This document shows positions 37,606 to 51,236 of a stretch of 64,000 bases of DNA, one piece after another (positions within the stretch are counted from its first letter, which is position 1; every line of letters starts with the position of its first letter). The position numbers and the translations under genes are program-made. Below the pieces are notes generated by a model. The model saw only the letters and a list, made by a program, of their open reading frames with translations. It was not told the DNA's origin and made no database searches. Source of the DNA: Acridotheres tristis (lineage: Eukaryota; Chordata; Aves; Passeriformes; Sturnidae); the NCBI GenBank assembly GCA_037013685.1, contig CM072886.1, forward strand, positions 84,698,922-84,762,921, read 5' to 3'.

Positions 37606-38312
37606 AATCATAGAATCACAGAATCTGCTGAGTTTGAAGGGACCCATCAGGGTCATCAAGTCCAATTCCTGGCCCTGCATGGCACCATCCCCAAGAATCA
37701 CACCATGTGCCTTAGAGCATTGCCCAAATGCTTCTTGAGCTCTCTCAGGCTTGGTGCTGTAACCATTCCCCTGGGGAGCTGTTCCAGTGCCCAACCACCC
37801 ACCGGGTGAAGAACTTTTTACTAATATCCAACCCAACTCTCCCCTGACTCAACTTCAGGCCACTCCCTCAGATCCTGTCACTGGTCATCACAGAGAAGAG
37901 ATCAGTGCCTGCCCCTCCTCTGAGGAATTTGTAACTGCAATGAGGTCTCCCCTCAGTCTCCTCTAGGCTAAACAGGCCTCAGCAGGTCCTCACATGGCTT
38001 CCCTTCCAAAGTCTTCACCATCTTTCTGGCCCTTCTTTGGATGCTCTCTAATGGTTTAATGTCTTTTTTATATTGTGGCACCCAAAGCTGCCCCCAGCCC
38101 TGGAGGTGAGGCTGCCCCAAGTCAGAGCAGAGCAGGACAATCCCCTCCCTTGCCTGGCTGGGGATGCTGTGCCTGATGCCCCCAGGACAGGGCTGGCCCT
38201 CCTGGCTGCCAGGGCACTGCTGGCTCATGGTCAACTTGTCACTGAGCAGGACCCCCAGGTCCCTTTCCCTGGCACTGCTTCCCAGCATCTCCTTCCCCAG
38301 TCTATACACCTT
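37606..38312 (-). mobile_element. CR1 LINE, 5'-truncated, minus strand
   Basis: The left edge carries two octamers, CATAGAAT and CACAGAAT (37609-37624), the reverse complement of the CR1 3' terminal repeat. Rightward on the minus strand follow the 3' UTR and the C-terminal part of ORF2. The minus-strand frame 37968-38357 reads RERDLGVLLSDKLTMSQ, GGIRHSIPSQAREGIV, PHLQGWGQLWVPQYKKDIK and IQRRARKMVK. These are hallmark CR1 ORF2 end motifs. The copy is about 700 bp, truncated at its 5' end as usual for CR1, and cannot encode a working reverse transcriptase. Confidence 0.93.
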
Positions 38313-39130
38313 TAAACATTTTTGCAAGCGATGATATATGCTCGGGCTTTCTATCAAAGCTGTTACAATTTCAACAGTTTAGTTCAGTGAGGACAACCCA
38401 CAATTCATTACACTTTTGAATATCACAAAAGGACGCCAGTTTACCAACTGCTAACAAAAAGGCTTAAGATGACCCATAGTAATATTTCTGCATCCCACCA
38501 TAAATTAGTGAGACTAATATTAGAATTATTATGTCACATTCCAGAACCACAATGGTCCCCCAGACTTAACAGCTATGGATGTGCATCAACAATACATGAA
38601 GAGTCAACAATAGATGAAAGATACTTTCAGGACAGATATCAACTATGTTTTTAAATCCCATTAAAAATCCCATTTCTGTCTGTAATTTTCACAAAAGAAG
38701 AGTTGTTACTGTGACTTTCCTGTCAGGCAAGTAAAAATAAAAGAGTAAAAAGTAACATTTCTGAGGGTGTGTATTTTTGATGGCTGACATAAATTGCAGT
38801 TGGAGTGAGCTGCTCTACTGTACAGAAATGAAACTGGTCTCTTTTAGACTTTGAGAGATTACAGACTGCCACAAATTAGTTAGACTAAAGTGAACTAAAA
38901 AACCTAGAGTGGTTCAAAGCTCCAAGAGAGCTGAAATACTCTCAGAGTGGGGAAACAGGGATTTAAAAATAGACATGTTGGATTTGTAAGGGATGATACA
39001 AACACACACAAAATGTTGCTTGAAGGTAATGTAATTTTTGGCAACTTGTAGGAGGACTTTTAAAACTCTTTTAGCTTCCTCAAAGACTGACTAAAAAGTT
39101 GCGTTACAGAAAGTTGAGAAGCTTTGCGTT

Positions 39131-39152
39131 TCATATACTTCATAGTATATGA
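39131..39152. repeat. Short inverted repeat (9-bp arms, 4-nt loop)
   Basis: TCATATACT and AGTATATGA are perfect reverse complements separated by TCAT. No U-tract or gene context suggests a terminator. Probably incidental. Confidence 0.6.
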
Positions 39153-40968
39153 CATACAAGATTTATACAAGAGTTCTCTCTAGAAAGAAAATATGAAAAA
39201 AGGAGAGGAAAGAATTGGGGTACACATTTGGCCAAAGAACCATTTCCCAAAGGAAGAGCCTCAGAAGGATCTGGGGAAGATATTTAGACTATAGAAAGCA
39301 AAGTTTTTGCCTTGGTGGCTTATCCCACTTCAAAAGAAATATTTGTGGAAAGCTGCTTCCATAAGATATCCTCTCCATTGCTGCTGTCTCTCCCAGAAGT
39401 TTGGCCAAACTGGTTGGCAGTTACCAGTATTCTGAAAAGGATGAACATGTTTCAAAAACCAGAAGTACACATCATGAATGAAAATATAAATACAGCACAA
39501 CTGACTTGAAGGGACAGTAGCTAAAACTGCAGTCAAGATTGATTAGACTATCCTCACGGAAGGACAAAAGACAATTCTTAAAGTTCAACTTACTTTCAAA
39601 ATGTAAATATCTACGTCAAGAACTGTCAGAAAGTTTTATACTAAGCATGGGAGAAGGCAGGAAAAGGAAAAACAAAACCACAGTCAATTAAAGGTGGAGA
39701 AGTAAAACAGAGATCCTCTGGTGGTGAAGTTTCTCACTCATTAAAGAAGTCTGTTTCCAAACCAGCCAGATAAATAAATGGTTAAAGATACAAACTGTGT
39801 CAGCAAAAGAGGAGAAAAATCCTCAAATCTATGAAAAATTTGTCAATCCTTTTAGCAGGGTTATTTACAATACAAAGTGGGCAACTGAAAGAAGTTTCGG
39901 GTCAGCTTTCCTTTCCTCAAGACTCACAGACCCCTCATGACTGGAAGATAGGCAAGGTCAAGAAAGGATATTTCTGATTGCAGCGAGGAAAAAGCAGATT
40001 ACTACTGTCTTAGTTTTGATATTAGAATGCAAATTCTCTGTTATTCCCACACCAAAACAGCAGCAGCCACTGTCACACCTGGAGATCATGGGGATAGTCA
40101 TCCTCCAGGAACAGCAAACTATGGTTGGAAAGACAAGGTGCTCAAAGGAAGCAGTCTCAGTTTTGCAGAGAACACTACATCTCCCTTACCTGAGAGACAT
40201 TCCATATGGGTGACAGGGCATCCCCAATCACATTGCCAGGAAATCAAAGGGACTGATAAGTTCTCAATTTTCACATGTCTTTTCTTGAAGTAGCTTGTAT
40301 GTTTAAAACCCTACACATTGCTTTGATTTCTTATGATACTTCCCTTGGCTTAGCAAGGGGCTCTGCTGATGTCAAATCCCAGAAAGTTATTCAAGGAAAG
40401 AGACCTAAGAAACCCTGGCTTGAACTATGGAAAGCCTACCCAGAAGAGACACCTTGAAATTCCTGCAGTGAGGTAGTTATTCTTTGCTATTTCTGCTTCC
40501 TTCAAGTACCATTTTCATAACAAAACCACACCAGGGTATTATATAGTGACTGCAGAGAGGTTTTTCAGAGAATTTGAAAAAAAAAAAACCCCACAGTAAA
40601 GAAAATGTCACTCTATTATGTACATATTGACCTAATTAAAGCAAAACATAAGAAATCCATCTATCCCCAAAAATAAAGCATCCTGGGAGGAGGCTCTACA
40701 TAATATAATTAGCACCTGAGATAGAAAAAGGCAGTGTGCACAGGTCTCCAGAGACAATTTTTTTCAAAGGCACCAAAATGTCCTACAAATATGGGTTAAA
40801 AGGACACGTGGAGATCATTTATAGATTGAAAAACCTAAACCCAGAGTCAGATGTACTTCATATTGGCCTCAAAGATGCACTGACAGACAGTAAGGCAACT
40901 CTTTACCTTTTATCACATACACTCAAAGTGTAATCTGACTCTCACAAAAGAATTCATGTTTGCGGTTT

Positions 40969-40993
40969 GGGGGGGGGGGGGAAGGGGGGAGGG
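40969..40993 (+). repeat. Guanine-rich tract with G-quadruplex potential
   Basis: A run of 13 G at 40969-40981 is followed by AA, six G, A and three G. Four or more G blocks within 25 bases meet the usual quadruplex-forming pattern. The run is also a likely slippage site and a place where assembly length is unreliable. Confidence 0.75.
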
Positions 40994-42493
40994 AAATCAT
41001 CTTTCTCCAGAGCAGAGATGGGGCTTCCTAAAGAGCTAGAATGATCTAAGAGAATGCTCTTAGTCCCTGCCATCAGCCTTCCTACAGATACCTCAGCTAG
41101 GCAAGCCTTTTATGCATCTGAACAGCATTTTCACTGGACTACATATAGTTTCTTTCATACATAGTGCTTTTTTTCCTTAAGCAGTCATCACTGAAGCACA
41201 AATTCAGAAATATTGTAGCTGTTTTCCATTACCTCTAAACTTAGGAATATATAATCTAAACAGGAAAACTGGCTACAAAAAGAGTAGACATACTAAGACT
41301 GTGGTCTGTATTTACTTTTCTTAAATTGCAGATTGGCTAAAACGAAGTATTAAGTGTTATAGACTACATTTCAATATACCTATCTTAATTATAAGGATAT
41401 ATTATATCTTTTGAAAGATGTATTATATCTTTGCCAAAAATGTTCATGAGAGATGGAACAGACTGGCGATCTGGGATTTCAGAAGGGGACAAAATAATTC
41501 TGTGAAAAACCTGCATCACAGAAATTACTGAGAGCCACTATATGAAGGAGGAATATCCAAGGGAGCAGACTGAAGCTGTGGCAGATCATCACCTGTATGG
41601 ACACATACTATTAAAGATTGGCAGATACCTTCTCCATATCACAGGGAAATCAGTCACTTTGTCTAGGAAAGTGTTGAAATGATGATGAGCAAAACATGTT
41701 TAGAGGGCTGAGCTGTAAGGCACAACCAGAGCAAGTAGATTTACCACTACCCAGTCATGTCTACCTCTCAGTGAAACTCCCCAGGGCTGTATAATATTGC
41801 TGGGCAGCTTAATGCCTAGAGGTTTTGACAGATTTTCCCTCAAAAATTTTGTCAGGGATAGGGAGTTGTTGAAAATATGACGGGAACACACCCTAAGCTG
41901 CTCCAGTCCACATCCAGCATTTTAGTTCAAATCCTCTCACAGGGTGCAGGGCCTTCTGTCAAAGCCTTTGTTGTCACTGTCACTTAACAAGGCTGTTTAG
42001 CTGAAATTGTGTTCTGTGCTCATGGTGATCATTAACAGAGCTGAGGATAGCCCTCACATGTCCTGACCCCTGGCAATACTGCCAGACTTTTCTCCTCACT
42101 ACTTTATTGCTGTTCTGTTAAATGCACATGACTGCTGTTAAAATCTCAGCCAGCTGCTAACAACTGCTGGCTTTTTCCCAGTTCATTAGGGGGCTACAAA
42201 TAGTTTTAAATCATTAAGCTAATTAAACAGAAATAAAGACTGCCAAATGGTGTAGGCCTCAAACAAAATACATGCCTAGAAATTGCTGACCTGGTAATAG
42301 ACTGCAGGAAGGGTCATCAGACTGTGCCTTAGTTCATCAGCTTCCCCTATACACATATTTGAGTGTTATTTTTGGGAATTGCTGCCTTGGTGCTCCTCAG
42401 TGCTGGCCAGGAACAGTAGTTTTGGCAGCACAGCCTTCTATTAGAGTGGGCCAACCACAATTCATGCTCTTGGTTAGCCATGTCATCAACTCT

Positions 42494-43092
42494 GTCCTGG
42501 GGGCATCAGGCACAGCATCCCCAGCCAGGCAAGGGAGGGGATTGTCCTGCTCTGCTCTCAGCTGGGGCAGCCTCACCTCCAGTGCTGGGGGCAGCTTTGG
42601 GTGCCACAACATAATAAAGGTACCAAACTATTAGAGTGTCCAAAGGAAGGCAGCAAAAACGGTGAAGGTTCTGGAGGGGAAGCCATGTGGGGAGCAGCTG
42701 AGGTCACTTGATCTGTTCAGCCTGGAGGAGACTGAGGGGAGACCTCATTGCAGTCTGCAACTTCCTTGTGAGGGGAAGAGGAGGGGCAGGCACTGATCTC
42801 TTCCCTGTGGTGATCAGTGACAGGACCTGAGGGAATGGCCTGAAATTGTGTCAGGGGAGGTTTAGAATGATTTTTAGATAAAGGTTCTTCACACAGAGAG
42901 TGGCTGAGCATTGAAACGGGCTCCGCAGAAACGGGCTCCCAGCACCAAGGCTGACAGAATTACAGAAGCATTTGGACAATGCTCTCAGGCAATGCTGTGA
43001 TTCTTGGGGATGGTGCCATGCAGGGCCAGGAATTGGACTCGATGATCCTGAAGGGTCCCTTCCCACACAGCTTATTGTGTGACTCTCTGATT
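42494..43092 (+). mobile_element. CR1 LINE 3' portion, plus strand
   Basis: It begins in the ORF2 end region (GGGGGCATCAGGCACAGC near 42498) and runs through the CR1 3' UTR. It passes typical words such as CTGTTCAGCCTGGAGGAGACT (42713-42733), then GGCACTGATCTCTTCCC and AATTGGACTCGATGATCCT. It ends in degenerate 3' octamers (ATTGTGTG, 43074-43081). It belongs to the same or a close subfamily as the minus-strand copy at 37606-38312. A 12-bp word GAAACGGGCTCC is duplicated inside (42913-42924 and 42928-42939). Upstream of 42494 the CR1 match is lost. Confidence 0.9.
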
Positions 43093-46000
43093 AATGGCCT
43101 GCTGTGAAAGCCCATGTCCACATTTGTGCATACTCCTGGCAGTACATTCCCTGTTCTCCTGGCAGCTTGGATGTCCCAAGGCAGCTTCTCTGATCACCCT
43201 GGTAAGAGTAATGTGCAGATCAGCCTACACCTGCATCAGCAGCTACAAAAGGCAATCTTAATGTTTCACATTACAAAGCTAGTTTTCATCTTGAAGGCCT
43301 GCAGTAGGTTTCTGATTTCGAGGGCTATTTCTTAAGCATGACACAAACCTCAGACTGTCCACAACCTGAGCTTCATGATGCAAACAGCCACACAGATACA
43401 TCATCCAACAGAGCTGGAAAACACCTTTGGTGCCTGCAGGCTTCAATTTAGCAAAGTGGAAGCAGCTTGCCTGGGGATATTCCCAAGTGGCCATGTGGCT
43501 CTTGGCAACTGCTATGCTCTCTTCAGGTGATGGACACATCCCGTTCCAGCAGCCATCAGAGATTTGAGAAATTATGTTCTTCCATAACAATACAGCGTAC
43601 TGCAATATTTGGGAGAATGCCTTTCAGTAGGAAAGAAAACTGAATGCATGTTTCACCCTCTCATCTCTTTGTATGGGAAACCAATACAGCTCACTTTTTT
43701 CACAAGGGATAAAATACAACTAACGTAATTCATAACTGCTAAAACCAGACTAAACTATCTAAAATTATTATTATTACTAGTAATAGTAATGATGCAATAT
43801 TAAATATTGAACACAAATTCAGGAAAGAAACCATTTCTTGTTAATGTTAGACTTCAAGCACTTGATTAGACCATGACGGGAAAGCAAACTATTTGATTTT
43901 TAATTTTAATATCTTTTAAGAAACCAAACAGGATTAACAGTTGTCAAATCGAGAAAAAACAAAAAATATGTCTTTTTTTTTCCTGGTCCTCATTGCTGAT
44001 ATTTAACAAAATAAATAAAAGTGTAAGAAAAATATGGAAAGTGAAATGCTGGGTGATTTTAATTTCTCAACTGCACTGGATTAAGCAAAAGAGGTTCTGT
44101 TAAAATTTTTAGATAATGTATTTAAAATCACATGAGAATAGAATTATGGTATCACCAGTATTTCCAAGATAGGTGAGAGACTGCAAACTGAAAGATAAGA
44201 AGTAATATTTCATTAAAGTCAATGAGAGTCAAACAAAGAAACATCATTAGGAAGGAGATGCTAGGATTCTCCTACTTCCCCAGAGTCTCAAGCACATTTC
44301 TAATTTTGCTGTTCCTTTAACCCCTGTTTTACACATACATGAGTATTGTTTAGGATTATTTTTTGAGTTGTAGGCAAGACGAGATCTCAGAGTGATCAGC
44401 AGACTGGATTTGGTTTTCAGTAAATAAAGATCTATCAAAAACTGACCCTCACAAATGATGAGAATCTAACTGTGCCAGGCACATCACAGCAAAGGGAATC
44501 TGAGACAGGAGGCTAAAGCAGAAAATCTGTGTCCCTCATGCAGCTGAATGTAAATTGCTTTCCTCCAGGAACACATTAGAAGATGCATTAATCAAAAACT
44601 TAGGAGTAAATACAGACCCTTCCAGTAAATCCATTCCCAACGTGATTAAACAAGTAAATAGACTGCTCCACTAGTTAGAAGCCAAGACTTCTGTTTCCTG
44701 GACTTGCAACAACCCACAGTCCTGAATTTCAGCTTAATTCAAGGGTGAAAGTGGAAGCTTAATGTAATGGGAAACAGAAAATTTCAGCTTTCTCTGGGAT
44801 AAGCAAAACATGGTTTGGACTAAGGAGACTCCTAAGAGTCTCTAGTTCAAGGTCTCTTTGTTGTTCCAGAAGCAATCACATTTGAAATTTATAAATCTGT
44901 TTGTCTATGAGCTAGACATAACCAAAAAGGACAATGCTCACATGAAAAGCAGTAAACTCCTGATGTTTTTCTGCCCTGCAGGAGCACAACCTGTCCTGCC
45001 CAGCCCTCAGCAGTTGCTGCAGGTGTGGAGGAGCACAGTGTCCTTTGTGAAAGACTATGGAATGTAAATCTTTACTCAACCATCTCTTGCCTGCCAATAG
45101 GCATGTCCTTGGGACTTTTTTGGGGTAGCACTGGTTTACCAAAAGATTCTCAGTTCCTTCCAAACTGAACAATTCATGTCCTCACCTAGCACTTCTCCAG
45201 CTGACTGAATAGATATTTCAGTCGAATGCTAAGTAAAGTAAGCAAGTAAATAAGAATCCCTGGAGTTCTGAGAGGCTCCTCCTCACCTCACCTTCCTGCA
45301 TCAGGACCAAGAAGCACTGACAGTAGAAGGGCATTAAGACAGCAGATCTTCACTTTTTTTTTTTGTGGCTGGGGCGAAAAGGGTCAAACCTAGATTTTAA
45401 TTTTTGTTCTCACCACAGGAGCTGGTGACTGGAGGCATGATGCCCTGGAGCCTCTTTGCTCGCAGAAGTTTTCAAACCAAAATACAGATACCCCTTTCAT
45501 AGGTATACATTTGTTATATGTGGCACATAGAGGCCAGAAGGGTCGGGCACAAAGATCTTAGTGACACTCATTTGGAACACCACAAGTAATTCTTTCTGGC
45601 TTCATCCACTCACAAATGCTCTGGCTGTCACAGAAACACAAGCTGATAAAATCTTCATGCTGTAAAGCCTTATTTCCCTATGGGTGTTTTGCACACAGGT
45701 CTAGAGTAGGGTTACATCATTGGTGTATTTCTTGAACCAACCTAATTCTCTCCCGTGGATTTCCATCTTCCTCTTTTGTCACTAAGGCAAAATTAATGAT
45801 TCTTAAGCTTGCCAATCTACACTCATTTGGAATAAGGTTTATTTATCCTGGCTTTGCTTTTATAGTCGTCTTTTCACAGATCCATGGTACTCCCAAAGAG
45901 AGGAGGTTTACAGTGCATTTTAATGGAGATTTTAGAGGTTTTGCAGACTCAGAAAGGAGAATCGTATCCACATACAAAAAGGCAAGCTGAGAGCTGGGTG

Positions 46001-49000
46001 TTAGAGGGGACATCTCTTTTGTATGCTTGCCAGAGAATGCAACTGATACAAAAAATACCAAAAAATTCCCAGAGATTTATCAAAGCAATCTGTCTTAGCC
46101 AGCTGAAATCTGCTGGTCACTTTTCAAGCAAGTAAAATTTAAAAAAAAAATCCTTATTGCATCCATTGATTGATTATACATTAAACATATACATCTTTCC
46201 CTGGCAAGTTCCCTTCTGTTTTAAGAAACTTATGCCAGAAATGTATTTGTATAAGTCTCACCCCATTCCTTTCCCAGTAAAATGTTAACCCCTTAAGAAT
46301 CTCTTTTTTTGATTTTTTGCATCTGTTTCCTCTGTGATTAGCACAAGAATTAACTTAAATATCTATTGAAGGCCAGGAACAAAAGCCTACAGAGAAGACA
46401 AAAGGATAAGGTGATCTTGATAACACACTGTAATTCTAGGTTAGAGAGAAGAAAAAGATAAATTAAAATCAAGTGAAAGAAATATGCAGGAGACTAAGTA
46501 GCCAATCTGATGAAAGTCCTTAAAGATTTCCCACAAATAGCAGGAACATGGAGAATAAGCCAGGAGAACATAATAGGGACAATCAGAACCTGACTGGGAC
46601 TGCACTGAGTAAATAGTTGGAAAGGAGCAGGAGTATAGCAGGAAATCAGGAAGACAAAGGTTGTATATTGTATCCAAGAAACAAAGAAGCAAAGTAGGAA
46701 AGAATCAAAACACAACAGAAAGAAACTTGCTCAAAAGGTAGAAAAGAGTTTCAAGGCTGTTTTTCTGAATGAGCTTAAATAGGTAGATGACCAAATATAA
46801 CACTCTGAGGTGGATCTCCTATTCAGAAGAATAAGGCAGGGAGGTTAGGTATCTGACAGAAGCCTCCCAAACCCTAAGAATATCGTGGGCATTACCTCCC
46901 CATACACCTTCCAGATAGTCAGTATCCTAGGGCTTATCATGCCAATGAAGTTTCTGGGAAATGTTAGGTGACTTTATACTTATTTCAGAAGGCAGAAGAA
47001 CCTACTGTGAAGCAACTAATTCTGATCTCCTTCTGACTTCATCTAAGACTTTGAAATAACTAGGTGAAATTTTCCAGAGGAAAACCAAGAATGACAGAAT
47101 AAGACTTAATTTCAGCTTCCTATGCAGAAGTTGTTGCTTAAGTCAATGTTGATAAACAGCCTTGAAATTTTAATCCATTTACCATTTATTTCTCCTTATT
47201 TAATTATTTTTTTGAAACTGGAATGGGAACCAAGTTTCCAGACACACAGACTTTCTCCTATTGTACCTGTACTCTGGCCAGAAAAAAGAAATTATCATCC
47301 ATGTAAAAATCTACCAGAACTGAAATATTAGATGTTATCTAACAGTTGCATGGTAGGCCACGACTCACATACACTGTTAGCAGATCCCAATGCTAGTTTT
47401 TGAGTTACAAATGTCATTTTCCCCAGAATTATCTCTGCTACGCTCTGTCTGGGGTCTCTGGTCACCCTGACCTGGAGTTCCCTTCTCTAACAACGCCCCC
47501 TTCTGCCACTCATTATCTGTTTCCTCTCCCTTTGGCAGGCTCAAATACTTTTACCATTTCAAAAACTTTTAGCCACCTATAGTCAGAGGTGTGGTGGGAT
47601 TCATTGCAAGTTTAGGGGCTATGAGGACTTGGTTCCTGTGCTGACAGTTTTATACCACCATAGAAGTTTAAGCTGCTATGAGAATCTGCTAGGTAAGTCC
47701 CATCTCAACATTTTCTTCCCAAGAATCAGAAAATTTGATGTTTAAAGACAGTTAAGAAAAAGATGTAATTCTGCCATCCCAAAATTGGACCAGTAGTAAA
47801 CCTATGAGATTTAGGTGTGCCAGAACTGCCTACATTTTTGCAGGAGAAAGAGATAGTGTCCAAAGCACTGAGCTAAATCCTAACTTCCATAAGACACTGA
47901 TTACCACCGGGAAATACAGTGTAAGAGTTCCTAAAGCCATCCAGTTGGTGTAAGGAACAGACTGTAGAGAGTAATAAAGAATGAATGAACTAAAAAGGGA
48001 GAACAAACACTAATATCAAGCAGGCAAAACACAATATCAGTCCACCAGCTTGTCCAGCTTTTGTTTGCTGTTTCGTGGAAATCTTCTCCAGAAAAGAAAG
48101 CTACCAAAAATACCACCATTATGTCTTCCCTAAACCTTCAAATTCCTACCCAAAAATGTGTTTCCAAAGAAGCATATATACTCCTACAAAAAGCTCTGAG
48201 AAGGCAGAACAACCTACTTCTGTTTAAAAATATTGCCACCACCAAAAATGAAAAATCCCAAACCAAACAACAACAACAAACCAAAATATACTTGCCTTTT
48301 GTCTGCCCAAAAGAGATAAATTTTAAAAACAGTTTTAAAAAAATCCTAGAAATATTTTAGTGTCTTTCTGGCAAGTGGGGTCACTTGTCAGTCTGGGGGT
48401 CCTTTTACACATCAAGATGATTCTCATCAGAAACATCATAAACAACATAATGAAAGAAAATCTGTAAGCCCTTTTTTTCTGCAGCAGTAAGACTGTTCTC
48501 TTCTACCCTGCAGTGCACTCTGTCTTCTTCCAGGAACTTTGGGTCAGACATGGCCCCAGATGAAAATTCTCCACACAGTTACACTACCAGCAGTAACTTA
48601 CAACCACTTCCATTATATATAACTCTCAAAATGAAAAGGAAGGTTGAGCTGACAGTTAACCTTCAAGCAATTTGACATTCATATGGAAGGTATTATGAAC
48701 TTGAAATCACTCTTATTTGTTCTTGATGTCTTTGTTTCATTCTTTGCAAAGTTTAACATTAAAATCTATTACAGTTTTGGAGCAAGAAGAAGCCATCACA
48801 CCTAATTTAAGGCCCATGAGTTCCCACAAATAGCAGATATTATGACTAGGCAAATAGAAATTAATCCTACTGCACAACTGAAAAATAGCTGATATGTGTT
48901 TTTTTCCCTCTCGTGCATTGCCAAGTTTGTAAAAGAACAATTCAAGCAGAAATAGATGCAGTGGCTAGAAAAAACAGCTGTATTGAAATCACTTTTATGT

Positions 49001-50939
49001 GAACAAAGCAACACAACCCCAAACCTTCACCAAATATTTTCTGGGTACTCCTTTGCTCGCTTCTGTTTGTCATAGTTTAATTTTTTTTAAAAATGAAGAT
49101 AAAATTATCAGCTCAAATTGAGAGACTGATGAAAAGGAGGGTGGCAAGTGAGAGAGACTGAGGAAGAGGAAAGTGACTTCCAATAAGTAGGTTTATGGGC
49201 TCTAAGAACTTCATATCAATAACTGTCAGAGTACTGAGCTAAAAATTATCACTCTAGCACACTATGGGAAAGCAGCTAATAAACTGATGAGGCCAAGATT
49301 GAAAGCAGTTGCAGGGAATGCGCATTAAGCCTGGCTGAAGATGCGAAGGATTCCTGCCCTGGTGCCAAAACCACACGAATCTAATGACATACTCAGTTTA
49401 TGTGAGGACATACAACCCAAAAATGCCTCCTAGCAAGAAACTTCTGCCAAGTTATTCTCTATTCACACTGGTGACAGGATTTGCTATAGTACCAAAACTG
49501 AACTTGCAAAAATTTGTTTGCACTTATCTTTATTCAAGCACGCAGTTTACTGCAGATGAATAAAGGAACTATTTACTTCCAATAGTTATGGATTTTATGC
49601 ACTAGCTATAGACATGCAAAACTAAGTAAAATATTCTTAAAGACTTAAATGCCAGGAAACTTAGGGTTTTTTTTTCGCGAGTCCATAATAAGGATTGACA
49701 CTGACATCAGTTACATAGGGATGTACACATCTCCTTTAGCCAGTGAAAATAAAGTGACAGACTGTAACAGGATGAACTGGCAAGACGACCAACATTTTTC
49801 CTCAATGTGCCTCTGCTCAAGTGTATTATTTATCTGTGTAATGGGACACATTTCATTTTGAAGTAACAATTTAACAATGGTAATAACTTACAGCCTTAGC
49901 CCCAGTAAAATCAGCTGTCAGATGACTGAGAGAGAAATGCTCGCTGTGTAAGCAGTTTGTCCCTCATCACCATGAACTTGGTTATGTTGATACAACTGGA
50001 GCTGGCAATGACTTTTATTTAGCTAGGACAAAGCAGAAGCTCCCTTGTCTACAGGAAATCTGCCAGAGACCAAGACCTCCATGGGACAAGGGCAAGACAA
50101 GTCCCAGAAATCAGTGTCCACTGAGATCTGCCAGTGTGCTGTAGCAAGTTTCCAGTCTGCACACAGCTGTCAAAGACTTTCTGGGGATACAGCAAGTTAC
50201 CCCTGTAATCCACATCTGAAACAGGCCTCATTGCCTAAAAGCATTTCAGGAGCGGTATACCACTGGGTATCTCCTCCATCATCGGGGAGAACTGACTGCT
50301 ACAGACTCCAGGGCAGATAGTTTAGATAGGCACTACTGCAGCTAAGCTCAGAATTACCTCCTGGGGGCTGCAACTACCTTGAAAAACTAGCAGTGAGGAA
50401 AAATATATCCCCAAAACAGATTGAAATGAGCAAGAGGGAAGTTAGGAACTGCAATCACAATTGAGTGGCTGCAAAAGATCTTGTCCTCTTCCTATTTCAC
50501 CTCTCTCTTAATTTTCCATTTCCCACTATGGAACACTTCAAGCTACTTGTGTTGTCACTAAGCAGCCATTTACAGCTGGGTGTATTTAGATAACTTTCCT
50601 TGGGTTTCAGTTTATTTTCAAAGAAGCCTGAACTACAGAGGATCGAGGATTATACACAGCTGTGGAAGCCATCCTGTGCAAGTGGGAACTTCTCCAGCAT
50701 AGTAAAGACAGCTGAAGGCAACAAGTACAACAGTTTCTCAGGTTATGGCACTCAAACCTCCCACTCGGGGCCCTCAGATGGCATTCTTGTGGTACAGTGA
50801 CTTTAAAACTGTCTCTCATAACTGGAACCAATGTGATCTACAATGTGACAAGCTGAAGTCAGCCCAACAGACAGCAGTAGGACAAGGCGCCTGCTCAGAA
50901 TAAATAATTCTTCAGCAGTGATCCAGCTGCATGGATAGC
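43093..50939. other. Unique non-coding stretch
   Basis: No gene is recognised. A 14-bp palindrome TATTACTAGTAATA is at 43772-43785 beside an ATT triplet run. A splice-like pair surrounds 44983-45023: a pyrimidine-rich acceptor ending CTGCAG, then CAGGTGTG. The implied 40-bp exon has no supporting frame. A T11 run is near 45354. Confidence 0.4.
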
Positions 50940-51236
50940 CTGGCCTAGGCAGGGTTTGCCCTGAGGGCTGATCTCAGCAGTTGAGACTGATGCCGCGAAG
51001 GCATTCAGTAATTCCTCTTTCTCTCTGTCTCCTTCCACCAGGACATCCATCTGATTCAACAGCGACCCCACATTTTCCCTAAGCTTCCTTTTGCTGCTGA
51101 TGCAGTTGCAGAATCCTTCTTGTTGTCCTAGATATCCCCTGCCAGGCTCAATTCCAAGTGGGCTTTGGGCTCTCTCATTACATCCCTGCATATACTGACA
51201 ATGTTCCTGTAATCCTCCCGTGTGACTTCACTCTCT
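50940..51236 (-). mobile_element. Old CR1 LINE fragment, ORF2 linker region, minus strand
   Basis: The minus-strand frame reads SSKRKLRENVGSLLNQ, then EELLNAFAASVST. This matches the CR1 ORF2 segment between endonuclease and reverse transcriptase, where KRK-REN-G-LLN and LNAFFASVFT are typical. The DNA also matches upstream: reading the minus strand, TGCAGGGATGTAATGAGAG and AAAGCCCACTTGGAATTGA precede it. Both ends fade into unrecognised sequence. This internal fragment is older than the 37.6 and 42.5 kb copies, and substitutions and stops break it. Confidence 0.82.

Larger units (their letters stand above)
38313..42493. other. Unique stretch between inverted CR1 copies
   Basis: No gene is recognised. 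A short hairpin lies at 39131-39152 (9-bp arms TCATATACT/AGTATATGA, 4-nt loop). A G13 run is at 40969-40981. A near-perfect 16-bp direct repeat of a GATATATTATATCTTT-type unit is at 41396-41411 and 41417-41432. The 42120-42260 part has conserved-element texture with AATTAA and ATTA words. Confidence 0.45.

Noticed and set aside
38073..38315. Frame matching the one at 42397-42612 in peptide sequence (PKLPPALEVRLPQ, AEQDNPLPCLAG)
   Set aside because: The similarity is real but arises because both are antisense shadows of CR1 ORF2 ends in two CR1 copies.
39131..39152. Hairpin as a possible terminator or microRNA precursor
   Set aside because: The stem is only 9 bp, AT-rich, and has no transcript context. 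Far too short for a pre-miRNA.
44983..45023. Acceptor- and donor-like signals flanking 40 bp (pyrimidine tract, CTGCAG...CAGGTGTG)
   Set aside because: The implied exon is very short and has no supporting partner or recognisable peptide.
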